64,000 nucleotides of DNA from Symsagittifera roscoffensis (lineage: Eukaryota > Xenacoelomorpha > Acoela > Convolutidae): NCBI RefSeq assembly GCF_963678635.1, contig NC_087069.1:53294251-53358250 (forward strand). Direction: 5' to 3'. Shown one piece after another: positions 22,324 through 32,972 of this stretch. The notes under the pieces are model-generated. The model ran no database searches. It was not told the DNA's origin and saw nothing but the letters and a program-made list of their open reading frames with translations. Within the stretch, counting starts at the first letter, position 1. Each line of letters opens with the position of its first letter. The translations under genes and the position numbers were made by a program.

Positions 22324-23236
22324 TGTGACATTCGACCAGAATGAAAGAAAATGCAGATTCGGCTATTTCGATTTGTTAGCAGCTAACCTTCCGAATTGAC
22401 AGTTTTGAGAGACTAGTGACGTTATTGGGACGATTAGTCAAACGATGAAGGTCAAGATATTCTGGTATTTTGAAATTTTAAAAATTCGAACTGAGAAGTC
22501 GCACTTCCGAGAAACGGCAAAAACCACCATTTTGGAAGAAAAGCAGAAAAAAATCAGAACAACCATAGTTGCGATAGTGATAACTACGAGAATTGCGAGA
22601 GAAAAACAACAACGAATAGCAGATGTAGCAGAGACTGTTCCGAGTTGCAACAGTTGTGTCGCGACAATCGTTGCATGGTCGTTCACAACAACGGTGAAGG
22701 GTGGAAAAGCAGCCCTCCAGAAGGAAGATAAAGTTGTTATTTCCCCGGATTCAGGAACCCAGAGGGGTCTCGGGATTTGAACTGAAACTGTTTTACATAA
22801 ACTTTTAGCTTCCCGGTTATGTCTAGAATTGAATTTATTTAAAATCTGAAGTCATTTAACGACGATGAGAAGCTAGGAGTTGGGGGAAAGGGTTGATCCA
22901 TCTTCGATGGAGATGATGATTTTTATCTACTGAACAAAAACAATAGTAATATATTAAGTGGTAGTAGAACTTATTTTAGAGTGACCTCGTGGTCTAGAGA
23001 TTCTGAGACCCAGCCATGAGCTCACTAATTCTGCATGTAAGTAAGTTAATTTGAGCGTTCTGGTCGAAGCCGGAGAACAGTAACGTTTTTGTCGACCCGA
23101 TGTTAGAAAGACCACCAAAAGAACTGGCTGTGGTAGAGACGGTGAAAAGCATAAAGAGCTCTGTTTAGACGTTGGCCAGTCGTCTTAGAACCTAGCTTTA
23201 TTTTCCCTCGATATGTACTTCCGGGCGAATGTTACA
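22324..23236 (+). repeat. Element B 5' LTR
   Basis: This 913-base block matches 38938-39825 along its length (for example CGACGTTATTGGGACGATT-type sequence near 22420 and 39030, and GACCTCGTGGTCT near 22985 and 39570). It has 11-base inverted ends. Orientation was decided by the primer-binding-site-like sequence just downstream and by the B genes. Confidence 0.8.
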
Positions 23237-26165
23237 TAATTGTTTTTATGGCGCTCCAGGGTGTTACTCTTTTTTAACATCATGACCGGCAGAACCGTTA
23301 ACGAGCACTCTGCGCCGAGCGGATGCTCATAATAATGCTCTTAATAGGCCCTAACCGCCGGGGCGGAAGGGTAATTGGGAACCCGAAGGCCTTCCGGATT
23401 ACCGTGAATAGCTTTTTAACATAGTTAAGACCGAAAATTCACGTTCCAGGAAGGGTGGGGGGATTGGCCGTCCCCTCGTTCCCTGAGAGCTTTGTGACCA
23501 AAAACACTTAAAGATATACACAAAACCAAACAAAAAGTAGTATAGTACCCAAGAAAACAAAAATTATAAAAATAACCGAAAAAAAAACAAAAACAGTAAA
23601 AAGTAAAAAATCAGTAAGAATCATCCCGCTAGACAAGATGTGATCCAACCCTCCCGTTTGTTGTTGATAGATATATTGTTGTTACAGGCATTTATATCGA
23701 TCAAAATTATTACGATCATTTTTGTAGCCCGTTTGTGAGGCTTTTACTCTAGGGTTGTTTGAGTATTTAAGCACGTTAATGCTAATTTGCGCTCAATCCG
23801 GAAGGGTCTGCTGATTTGCGCTCAATCCGGAGGATTCTTGGGAGAAGACTGATCCGGCAAGCAGTATAAGGAGCAACAAGAAGGGGCTCAACGACATCTA
23901 CAAGCGACTGTTGGGTATCGTTAACAAGTTTTGTATCCCTTTTGGTACAAAAATTAAGATATTAATATGTGGGGTGCTCGACAGTGCTGCACTGTAGTGA
24001 CCCTTCACCGAACTGCGAATATCTGAGTTAAGTACCTTAATTCTGATATTAAACAAAACTGGAGGGGTAAAGTATCAGTAATATTATTACTTATATAGCC
24101 TATATTAATACTCCTATATCGTTTTCCAGTGAAAAACACAGTAAGTGGAGCGGTTTTTAGGGTCAAAATAGCGAGATTTTGATCCCCCACAAATCGCGAT
24201 TTTTGGAATATCGATATTTTTTGAAACGGGAAAAAACAATTAATTAGTGAGTTACATCGTAACTGTGCTGGTATAATAGGTAGAACCGGTTGAGTTTAGT
24301 TCAAAAGTGGTTGGAACTATTTTGGTACCAAAAACCGAATTTTCGCGATTTTTGAGAAAACGGAACACTATAAAATCAGAAAATTTGTTGCAAGTTTTGA
24401 GTTAAGACAGTAAAAATAGTTGTTCGGACAAGGTCCACTAGTGAATCTACAGGTTTTAAGACCCGTTTCCCGAAAACCTTCCAGATTACAGAGAAATCGA
24501 ACTTAACGTGTTTGATTCAGTGGATTCATCAATCCGGAGGGGTCCAAATAGCATAGTTTTTCGCAAAGTTTTTCAACTAAAGCGTTTTAGATCGGGTCTT
24601 TTGCATTGAAATAGAAGCGTATAGGCCTTCTGAGCTCGGATCAATAATTTTTAGGTCAAAAAGTACAGAATTGCGGAAAAAGTTAGGCGGAACCTATAAG
24701 AGAGAAATTTGTTGACTTTAGAAGAAAGACGTTTTGGTTAATAACTTTGGAACTACTGGACAGATCCAATTGATCTTGTTACCAATAGATCAAGAAATAG
24801 CTGAGCTTACTAATAGGGACAAAATTATTCGAAAAAAATAAGCGTGAAAATTTTTTGAGATTGTTTTTAGCAAATTCATTAATTCGGGAGGGTAGACCAG
24901 TCACGTTTTATAAAAAAAAATTTTGGAAAGCCCTTATACCCCTATCAAAGGGTAGAAACTGTTGAATAAGGCAATTTTACGCTGCTCTAGAAGAATAGGA
25001 AAGGCTAAAGGCACCAGAAAATCTTGATTGAGCCGAAATTAGGCTAGCGATAAGACGCTTCACCGTTAGCGTGAATTGTCAAATAAGAGGCTTAACTTCA
25101 ATCCAGGAGGGTCAAGGGAAGGACCACATACCCTTCCTAGTTGGTACAAAAAGCATAATAGCATCGGAGAACGTAACCGGGGGGGGGGTACAGGTTGAAA
25201 ATCAAGGAAGTCTCCGAAAAGCTATTTTTATAAAACCGGAGGGGTCACAATTAGGAGGGGTCCAAACTTTTCCTAATTCTGAGGGGTCCCAATCCGGAGG
25301 GGTCTTACTTTTGCTAATCCGGAGGGGTCCCAAACCGGAAGGGTCTCAAGTTTGCCAATCCGGAGGGGTCCTATTTTTGCCATTCCAGAGGGGTACTGTT
25401 TTTTTGTCAACCCGGAGGGTTATTATTTTTGTTTAAGGACTTAGGTAAACAGAAGGAAAGATAATAGTGAGAGGTATTAGGTTATTAAGAGACAGTCTAG
25501 GAACCAGTGACTGCACTGGTAACTTGCTTTTCAAAAAAGACCAGCCCAAAACAAAACAGGTCCAAACTCAGATATTCGAATTAAAAAAGAGTGTGTAAGG
25601 TATTCAAATTAAAAAAGAGTGTAAATCCAAAGCGTTTTTGAGAAAAGTGACTGCCCTGAGGATTTTAGTAGGACTAGCTCGGGCAGTCCGAGGGCAAATA
25701 GGTAACACAGTACTCGGTGGGTGCAATATACGCCCACTTGAGAAAATTACTGCCTTCAAGTCTTGTCTGTTTGGTGCAACACCAAGCAGGGAAAGCTCTT
25801 TCTTTATAAAAACAAGTTCGACTATTGTACTGCGACCGACTAAAAGTACAATACAAATACGTTTTTCATAAAATTATTCTTGTTTTGTTATATCTGGCTT
25901 TAAATGAACAAGTTGTGCTTAATTGGGTAGTGAATACACTATCTTTTAAATGACTGAGATAGCTCTCAAGTCTTACGACTAATAATCGATTATAGTGAAT
26001 AAGTTGTGAATACGCTGTACCGTGATAACATACAAGGATTCGTTGTCACTATTTAATAGAAACTTGTGGAATTTATTGTGTTGTGTTATTATTATCAGTA
26101 GTCAGATCAAAAGGACACAAGCAATCGAATTGAGTGTATAGGTAGTAAGAAGTGGTAAAGTGAAT
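23237..26165 (+). other. Element B: 5' leader
   Basis: This ~2.9 kb stretch precedes the gag ATG at 26166. A primer-binding-site candidate, TGGCGCTCCAGG, starts at 23249. The corresponding place in A reads TGGTGCTCCTGG. Motif AATCCGGAGGGGTC and variants occur from 23800 on and form a tight array at 25235-25425 (five exact GGAGGGGTC plus four near matches). A conserved hairpin lies at 25717-25737. A plus-strand frame at 25071-25436 merely translates the motif array. Confidence 0.6.
23249..23260 (+). promoter_or_regulatory. Element B primer-binding-site candidate
   Basis: TGGCGCTCCAGG, 12 bases after the LTR end. It begins with TGG, complementary to a tRNA CCA end. The equivalent in A (40212-40223, minus sense) differs at two positions. 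The tRNA partner is not identified. Confidence 0.45.
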
Positions 26166-28655
26166 ATGAGTCTAGACAAGTCAAGGATACCTAAACTAGG
26201 TGATAGCTCTAGAAAATTCATACCTGAGAAACAGAGAAGAGCAATGACCGATACTTTTGTGGAAAGGATCATACGAACCCAGACCGACAAAGGGGAGACG
26301 GTTTCAGGCAGAATGGTTGAAACCAGAAGTCAAAAGTCGTCAGAAGAGCTAAAAGCTATGCTAGAAGTGGAGGTCCATCCGGACAAGACCATGAATGAGA
26401 AACAGCAAATACATGTACCGGAGGGGAGAGACAGAAGGTTGGCGAGTGAATCTACTCCGGTATAACAAGGCCAAGATTTTGCCACTTCTACCGGGACACT
26501 GGACCGAGAGGAGATGTCGGAACTGTCCGACATCTATACTGAAAATGTAGCAACTAGAAGATCTACCACAGACAACACCATGATGGTAGGTGTGAAGGAT
26601 AAACAGGCAATGTCCTCATCGTTTTCAGAAATAGTGAAGAACACTTTCGGAAACATCCTTCCATTCACCATGGGAGTGGGTACAGGAAATGAAGGTGAAT
26701 CCCAGGAGGAAGAAGAGGACGATGATGAGCAAGTTGACTTTGGATCTCGAGTCAGCTTCAATAGTTCGACCCAGGAGAATGATGCATACACCGACAGAGA
26801 GACTGGAGCCATGGACAAATTTCGTGTGGTGAGAACGATAAGCAAAGACACAAACACATCAGGCCAGTCAAGAGACTTTGTTGGTATGACAAATTCGGAG
26901 ACGCGAACTGGGGAGAATAGAAACATAGGGCTAGGCAACGCATCGGCGGATCCAGAGGTGGATAATGAAAAGACGTCGAGGCCGAGAGTCAAAGCCCGAA
27001 TCTCGACCAGCACAAAGCTACCTGGGATCGATAAGGTGACATCGCCACTAGTCACGCCACTAGTAGAAAACGGAGCATCATTAGAAGAAGCCTTGAACAA
27101 CATAGTGGGCAGTATAGGAGAGCAAAATGAACAGATGTCCATAAGAATGAGTGAACTAGAAAGAGCAGTAAACTTTGAAAGAGAAAGTCTGTGGAAGAAT
27201 TAAACCGCAATAGACAAGAAGTTGGTAGAAGCGAAAAAAGCTTGAAGGAAAGAACGGACGAGCACATAGCGGAGAACTTGTCGCGAATGACAAGAGAAGC
27301 GGAACAGAGAGAGTTACGCTTAAGAGACGACATGGAGAAGTCAAGAATTCAGCAAGAGCAGTCTCCTGGGACTCTTGACACAAAGATAGTTGCGATGATG
27401 GAGAGGCGAACTCAGGCTATCATGAATAGGTTGGACGGGCTAATAGGCAGCAAGAGTGGACCAAAAGAAGGTGAAGCGAACTCGGGAGGTCCCAGCAGGG
27501 AGCCGAGGGTGAACTTCAATGACCATCAAATGAGGAGGACATATCGGATCCACTAGAGGTAGGGGCAGTTCATCAGGCTATGCCACAAGGGATAATAGAA
27601 CATGGGGCCCAAACAGTAGAACAAGTTCAACAGGAAACAGACAGACCTCAAACGAACGACCGACACAAGGCACACATGCGACTGGCAGAGATGATTCTAG
27701 TAACAGGAGACATGCGGGCCCAGGGAGGAGTCATGTGGGCCCAGGGGGAAACAGTCACGGCGATTCGGATTGTAGGGATGCACCGAATACAGAACCCTTA
27801 TCAGGGGGCAATGATACTCAGGCGGGGCATTCAAGAGATGCCACAGCAATGGCCACAGCCTTTGAACCCCTGAACAGGTCTTTGGAGACATTCCTGACAA
27901 GGTTATCCAGAAACAATGAACGCAGTGAGAAGTCCAGAAGAGTCGTTAAGAAACCAAGATGCTACAAGGACGAATCTGATGGCTGCATTGACACCCGGAT
28001 AGAGGTGATGAAACTGCATTTTGAGGAACAAGACCTGTCAGAAAGGCAAGAGTGCAGTGTGCTCACCAGTAACTTGGAAGGGACAGCCCTAAACTGTGTG
28101 ATGGCCAAAAAGCAATACCAGCGGGACACAGTTGAGAAAATCTATGAAATCTCGTTAAGTCGTTTTGGCTCAGGGATGCAGGGACACCAAGCAATGATGC
28201 ACTTCGAGAAAAGGAGGCAACCAATAAATGAGACGATAGACAATTTTCTAGACAATTTGGAGATAATTAGAAGGCGTAGCCAACCGGACGAGTCGAATAG
28301 GAGGTTGAACCTGGCGGTAGCCTCAAATTTCATCGATGGTGTGAAGAATGATGAACTTCAAACAAAGTTAGCAACGCATTACACACCACTATCAACCAAT
28401 GCGCCAACGCCAGAGGAGTTGAGGCTCAAGTCAAAAGAATATCTCTTGCTGAAACCTCAATCGAGATCTGGATATTACAAGAACAATTATGGCAATTTTA
28501 ACAACGGACCAGCAAACCACGGGAACAATTGCTACAAACCGAGGGATGATATGGACAAGAGGCACTCTTGTGCAAATTGCAGTTCGACGGACCATCGTGT
28601 GTCAGCATGCCCAACTTACAATCCAGGACGAAGATGCGTCAGAAGTCGACCATGA
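26166..28655 (+). pseudogene. Element B: gag
   Basis: The ATG at 26166 (MSLDKSRIPKLGD) opens a disordered, charged N-terminal region. An in-frame TAA at 26463-26465 is followed by the same frame to 27203. A shift moves the coiled coil to another frame (27191-27556), and a second shift returns to the first frame for an R/G/S-rich linker and the capsid (27560-28530, with CYKDESDGCIDTRIEVMKL and the LNLAVASNFIDGVKNDEL helix block). The capsid ends in an intact CCHC knuckle, CANCSSTDHRVSAC, near 28570-28612. Gag is structural and would form the particle. This copy needs at least three repairs to be read through, so it is inactive. Confidence 0.75.
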
Positions 28656-29301
28656 AGATTTCATGAGAGGAGTTATTGCAAAGTTCGGCCCGAGGTGTTT
28701 CTTTTGCAACCTGGAAGGTCATTTTAAATCGGATTTTCCGCAATTCTGGGATGCTGTAGCAGACATCAAGCATCCAAGGCCCGAGGAAGCTTTATCGGGT
28801 GTGAAAGCCAGCAAGGCTTGCCTATTGAATGAAGCGGAGGCGCGCAGCAAAGGAAAACCGCAGGAGCTGTCAACGGAGAAAATGCAAGCGGTAACAGAAG
28901 AGACATGTGAGCCGGAACCGGTGACTGCGGCGGATGACTTCAAGATTGATTATAGGGCAGCCGCGAGGGATGCTCTAAATAGAGTGCGACAGGAACTGGT
29001 AACGAAAGAGATCGAGCAAAAAGTGAAGCTCGAACTGGAAAATGAGAAACTACAGAAGCTGAAAACCTTCGAGGCAACAGAAGTCGAAGAAACAAAGGCA
29101 CCAAGTAGTTTCAGCATGAAACTTAATGTGATCTCCGGGCAGAGGTTTGGTATGGTGCCACAAGGAAGCAAAATACAGTCAATAATCTCGGTGGCAGGAC
29201 ACCAGGTAATCAGAAATCTGAGTGAACCGTCAGAGTTCACTTTGATGCATTTGGACACATATGCAGACTATCTGAGGCAAGTGGAGCCACGCACTGAGTA
29301 A
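28614..29301 (+). pseudogene. Element B: second zinc knuckle and Gag-protease linker
   Basis: After the first knuckle the reading frame moves by one. The new frame gives DEDASEVDHEDFMRGVIAKF, then a second knuckle CFFCNLEGHFKSDF whose last Cys is Phe, then a helical linker (RQELVTKEIEQKVKLELE) and a conserved strand block (LNVISGQRFGMVPQGSK). Element A has the same order. The family therefore carries two CCHC knuckles separated by about 30 residues, one on each side of a frame change. That change could be an authentic Gag-Pol frameshift or decay. Confidence 0.6.
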
Positions 29302-29381
29302 AGAGCTGTACGAGCACTACTAACAACGGGTGGCCCTCGCATAAAGAAGCTTCATGGGCGCTACTATGGACCGTACCAAGT

Positions 29382-29969
29382 GATGCTGAACGTAGATGGA
29401 ATCAGTATCTACACCAGGACATATGTGACAATAGACAGTGACCAGATAGGGCAGATCTATCTGGGTGAAGAAGAACTCAGAGTCCGCAGGATAGGCCGTG
29501 ACGCCATGTTGGAGCAAGACGCAATACACATTGGATGAGAAGCAGATTTGACTGCACATCTGCTCGACACCAACGGAAAAAAATCGGAGTCAAAGGGCTT
29601 CTGGACACTGGAGCGGTATTGAGTGTGATGCCGATAAAGACTTGGGAAAGAATGGACTTCACGAGGGAAGATCTAATTCCGACGAATCTCCGACTGGCTG
29701 CAGCCAATCGAGGAGCGATTAACGTTGTCGGAAGAATACCAATAACGGTTCTCCACATGGGAGGACGGGATCTTTGGATGAGCTTCCTGGTGGTAGAGAA
29801 TTTGGACGACGCCGACCAATTCATCTTGGGCAGAGATTTTGTCAGGAATTTTGACGTGATGATCGACTTGAACAACGGTCTAATAAGGATTAGGAACCCG
29901 GATCGGAAGTATGCTAAGAAACCAATTAATAGATTAATAACAGACAAAAACAGGGACCAATTTTTTTAG
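29382..29969 (+). pseudogene. Element B: aspartic protease
   Basis: The lead-in (NVDGISIYTRTYVTIDSDQI) ends at a TGA near 29536. The active-site loop LLDTGAVLSVM (about 29599-29625) is in the next frame after an A7 run at about 29578, so a one-base slip is the likely break. The flap region and the final strand QFILGRDFVRNFDVMIDL are intact. The DTG is preserved. This enzyme would cleave Gag-Pol. Confidence 0.75.
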
Positions 29970-30020
29970 ACAGAAAAGTAATAACTACAGCCGGGACAAG
30001 CAGTAGTAGCAGTTTTTTGA

Positions 30021-30263
30021 ATGAGAAATTTAAATTCGTTAAGTGATAGTAAACAGGTTTGTTTGGTACCGAATCCAAATAGTCAAAGCTCAGTGATTTT
30101 AGGCCGCAGCTTCTTGGTAACGCGAAACGGACTGTGTGGCACTGTGTTATTGAACACACTGGACACCACGGTTTCAATCCAGCGTGGAAAGAAGCTTGGT
30201 TACGCTTTGCCGATGAGGACCGACTATGAAGAGACACAAAAAGAGACACTTGAAGAAATATAG
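30021..30263 (+). pseudogene. Element B: protease-RT connector
   Basis: A short beta-rich frame (LVPNPNSQSSVILGRSFLV, TVSIQRGKKLGYALPM) found in the same place in element A. It is probably a folded connector of unknown role in this family. The first frame of RT overlaps its end in another register. Confidence 0.5.
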
Positions 30264-31137
30264 TATGAAAGACTGTCCTTATCATGCCAATAAAGATAAA
30301 ATTATAAAAAGGATTAATGAATTAAAATCTATTCACAAATTGTTTTCAATGAAGTCCGACACGGACGACGGCTTATCGAGCTGCTCGAATTTTCCGCAAT
30401 GCCACTCGTCATATGAACCAGAGTCTGACAGACCGGTTTTGCCAGAGTTAGAACACTTAAAAGGGAAAATAGGCGAGGGAGACTTCGAGCTACTACGGGA
30501 GGTTTTAATTCGGAACGCGGATGTATTTTCAAGACATAAGGCGGATATTGGTTGCTGGTATTTCGTCGAACACGAAATCGAACTTGAGGAAGGCGCCGTT
30601 CCCCATAGGGAAGGCGCAAGACGAATGACGCCACAAAAATCGGAAGCGTGCCGAGCGGAAATAGAAATGTTGCTCGAATACGACATGATAGAACCCTCGA
30701 AATTGCCATGGGCTTGCGGGGTAGTATTGGCGAAAAAGAAAGAGGGGCAGCTTAGGTTTTGTTGCGACTTTCGCTGCTTGAACGCCGTAACGATAAAAGA
30801 TGCGTACCCGATACCGCGAATAGACGAGAGCCTCTCTAAACTTGGTGATGCCAAGTTCTTCACCACATTGGACTTGGGTTCTGCCTTCTGGCAGGTCCGT
30901 CTGCGGAAGAAGGATAGAGAAAAGACCGGATTCGCGTATGAGTTGGGGTTGTACCAGTGGAAGAGGATGCATTTTCAAAGACTGATGGCTCACGCTTTGA
31001 CCAGAGTGACAAAGAAGTACGGGAATCTTGTGATGTGTTACGTGGATGACGTAGTCATAGCAACACCGACCCTGGAAGACCACATTGATCGGCTCGATGA
31101 GGTCTTTGGATGCATGAAAAGAGCAGGCTTGAAATGA
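30226..31137 (+). pseudogene. Element B: reverse transcriptase
   Basis: Recognisable RT blocks in order: the lead-in VPHREGARRMTPQK, the fingers LRFCCDFRCLNAVT, palm motif A FFTTLDLGSAFWQV with its Asp, then a damaged block where about ten residues are missing (the MPFGLCNA-type stretch is reduced to KRMHFQRLM), then the catalytic YVDD at 31039-31050 and VIATPTLEDHIDRLDEVF. A TGA at 31135 ends the frame in the thumb. The active-site Asp residues are present, but the deletion and stop make it non-functional. Confidence 0.85.
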
Positions 31138-32246
31138 AAACCATCGAAATGTGAAATCCATAGGGATTCAATCAAGTACCTGGGAAGAATGGTGGACAGG
31201 CATGGTGTGAGGCCGGACCCGGAAGCAGTAGAAGCTGTGTAGACATGGAAGGCTCCCAGAACGGACACACAGCTCATGAGCTTCCTGGGGTTTGCCAACT
31301 ATTACCGTGAGTTCATAAAAGGATATGCATACAAGGTGTATCCGATGCAGAAGCTGATGCGCAACAAAGGAAAGGAGTTCGAATGCAGCGGTGAAGCTCA
31401 AACGGCCTTTGAGAACATAAAGCGGGAACTGTGCGAGGCGCCAGTGCTAGGCATGCCTACTGAAAAGGGCATGTATGTTCTTGACACAGACGCATTAGTA
31501 GTAGCCATCTCGGGAATACTGCATCAGGAGCAGGAATGGATGGGAGAACCGTTCTCCGTCCCATAGCATATGGAAGTAAGTTGTTATTGGACACTGAGAT
31601 GAAATATGGTGCACCAAAAGCAGAAATGTTTGCAGTAGTCACATTTGTGGAAAAATACCGCGCATACTTGGGGAGCGCTCCCTTTAAGTTACGCGTGGAC
31701 AACAGGGCGTTATCCTGGTTGAAGACATACTCGATGGATCAGAGTTATATAGGAAGATGGATAGTGAGATTGGATGGCTACCACATGATAATCGAGCGCA
31801 GGATGCGTGACAAACAACAGAATGCTGATAGCCTCAGCAAGAAAACCGAGTTCTATGAAAGACTGGAACAGAAGCAGGCCAATCAGGCAGAAATAAAGGA
31901 AGGATTCTCGTTTCTGGACAAAGAAGCTTATGAAGCGCTTACCTTGACGAGATGGTTGGACAAGTCTGGACATCCAATTCCAGGACATCCTGAGTTACCT
32001 GTAGAGAAAGCAGCCGAGATAAATATCCTATTCAAGAAGGTCCCGGTGCCCTTGGATCTGTTGCTGCGCTCAAACCTGGTCCAGCAGGAACTCTCTCGCT
32101 TGAACATTAACAGCCTCTCATTATTGGATAAAACGGTGCAAGTCACATCGCAAGTGATGCGGATGCTGGGTGGATTGTTAGAGAGAGAAGTGGCCAGAGA
32201 TGACCCCGAGTGGGGCAGCAGCAGTGGCATCACTGACAGTCAGTGA
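31138..32246 (+). pseudogene. Element B: RT connection and RNase H
   Basis: The frame 31276-31566 gives the connection (SFLGFANYYREFIKGYAYKVYP) and the first RNase H strand with VLDTDALVVAISG, then slips near 31560. The next frame 31536-32246 carries PIAYGSKLLLDTEMKYGAPK with the catalytic Glu region, LRVDNRALSWLK with the catalytic Asp, and the His/Asp end QQNADSLSKK. A long charged linker toward integrase follows. RNase H would remove the RNA strand during reverse transcription. Confidence 0.8.
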
Positions 32247-32972
32247 GAAGGTGAAGATCATGCCGTCCAGACCACAACACAAGGAGAACGAGAGGGATTG
32301 TAGGACAATAGTTCAGCAAAAAGTATCCTCAATACCACACGAGGTTTTAACCAGTACTTCTTACGGACGGAAAGAACAGGGGAGCAATACGCAAAGGAAA
32401 ACCGTTACCTTTGTGGCACATGATAAAGAAGGTGAAAAAGTTGAACGAATCCTGGTGCAAGGTTGTTTGTCCGGGAAGACGAACGGTGAGAAGAGCCAGC
32501 AAGTTCAAGATCAACACCCGGGACAAGGAAGTTTGTCCGGGGAGTCTGATGTAGATGAGGAATTCCTGATGGGAAGCAGGACCTGGAGAACAAAGTTTAG
32601 TCCGGAGAGTTGAGATGGATGCGAATAAAGGAAAGAACTGACCCAGGAGGTGGTACAGACTCCGTCCCAGACTCTTCAACAGATGACAACTCCCGAAACT
32701 CAGGAGCTGACACCTACTCAGACAGGAACTCGAGCTCGGGATCGGAACTGTCAGAACTACCGATCCTAATGGAAACTCGAGCAAGGTGTCTGGATAGAGA
32801 GGTATACCAGGACCCTGACAGTGATCGCTCTCTCATACCAGGGGAAACAGTCTTTGATAATGCAGCGGATGATCTGGAGACAATAGCGGTATCGAAACGT
32901 TCGACGAGTCTGTTGCCACAAAAAGAGGTAGTCAGGACTGATCTTTAGCCATTCGAACAGGAAACACAGCCA
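32200..32972 (+). pseudogene. Element B: RNase H-integrase linker
   Basis: Two overlapping frames (32200-32613 and 32610-32948) carry hydrophilic S/D/E/R-rich sequence with no fold I recognise. They include a local duplication, GCLSGKTNGE and GSLSGESDVD. The linker seems unusually long for a gypsy element (about 250 residues). Confidence 0.45.

Noticed and set aside
22324-23236. The ~0.9 kb repeats with 11-base inverted ends as DNA transposons or MITEs
   Set aside because: They pair up around element B, are preceded by common 3' internal sequence and followed by a TGG-initial primer-binding-site candidate, as LTRs are.
25071-25436. A 121-residue G/S/Q-rich plus-strand frame
   Set aside because: It is the translation of the GGAGGGGTC repeat array. 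Composition is dictated by the repeat.
26534-27142. A 202-residue minus-strand frame inside element B
   Set aside because: It is antisense to gag, low-complexity S/L/V-rich, and has no counterpart in element A.
30333-31161. Overlapping minus-strand frames of 126-210 residues
   Set aside because: They are antisense shadows of the RT coding sequence.
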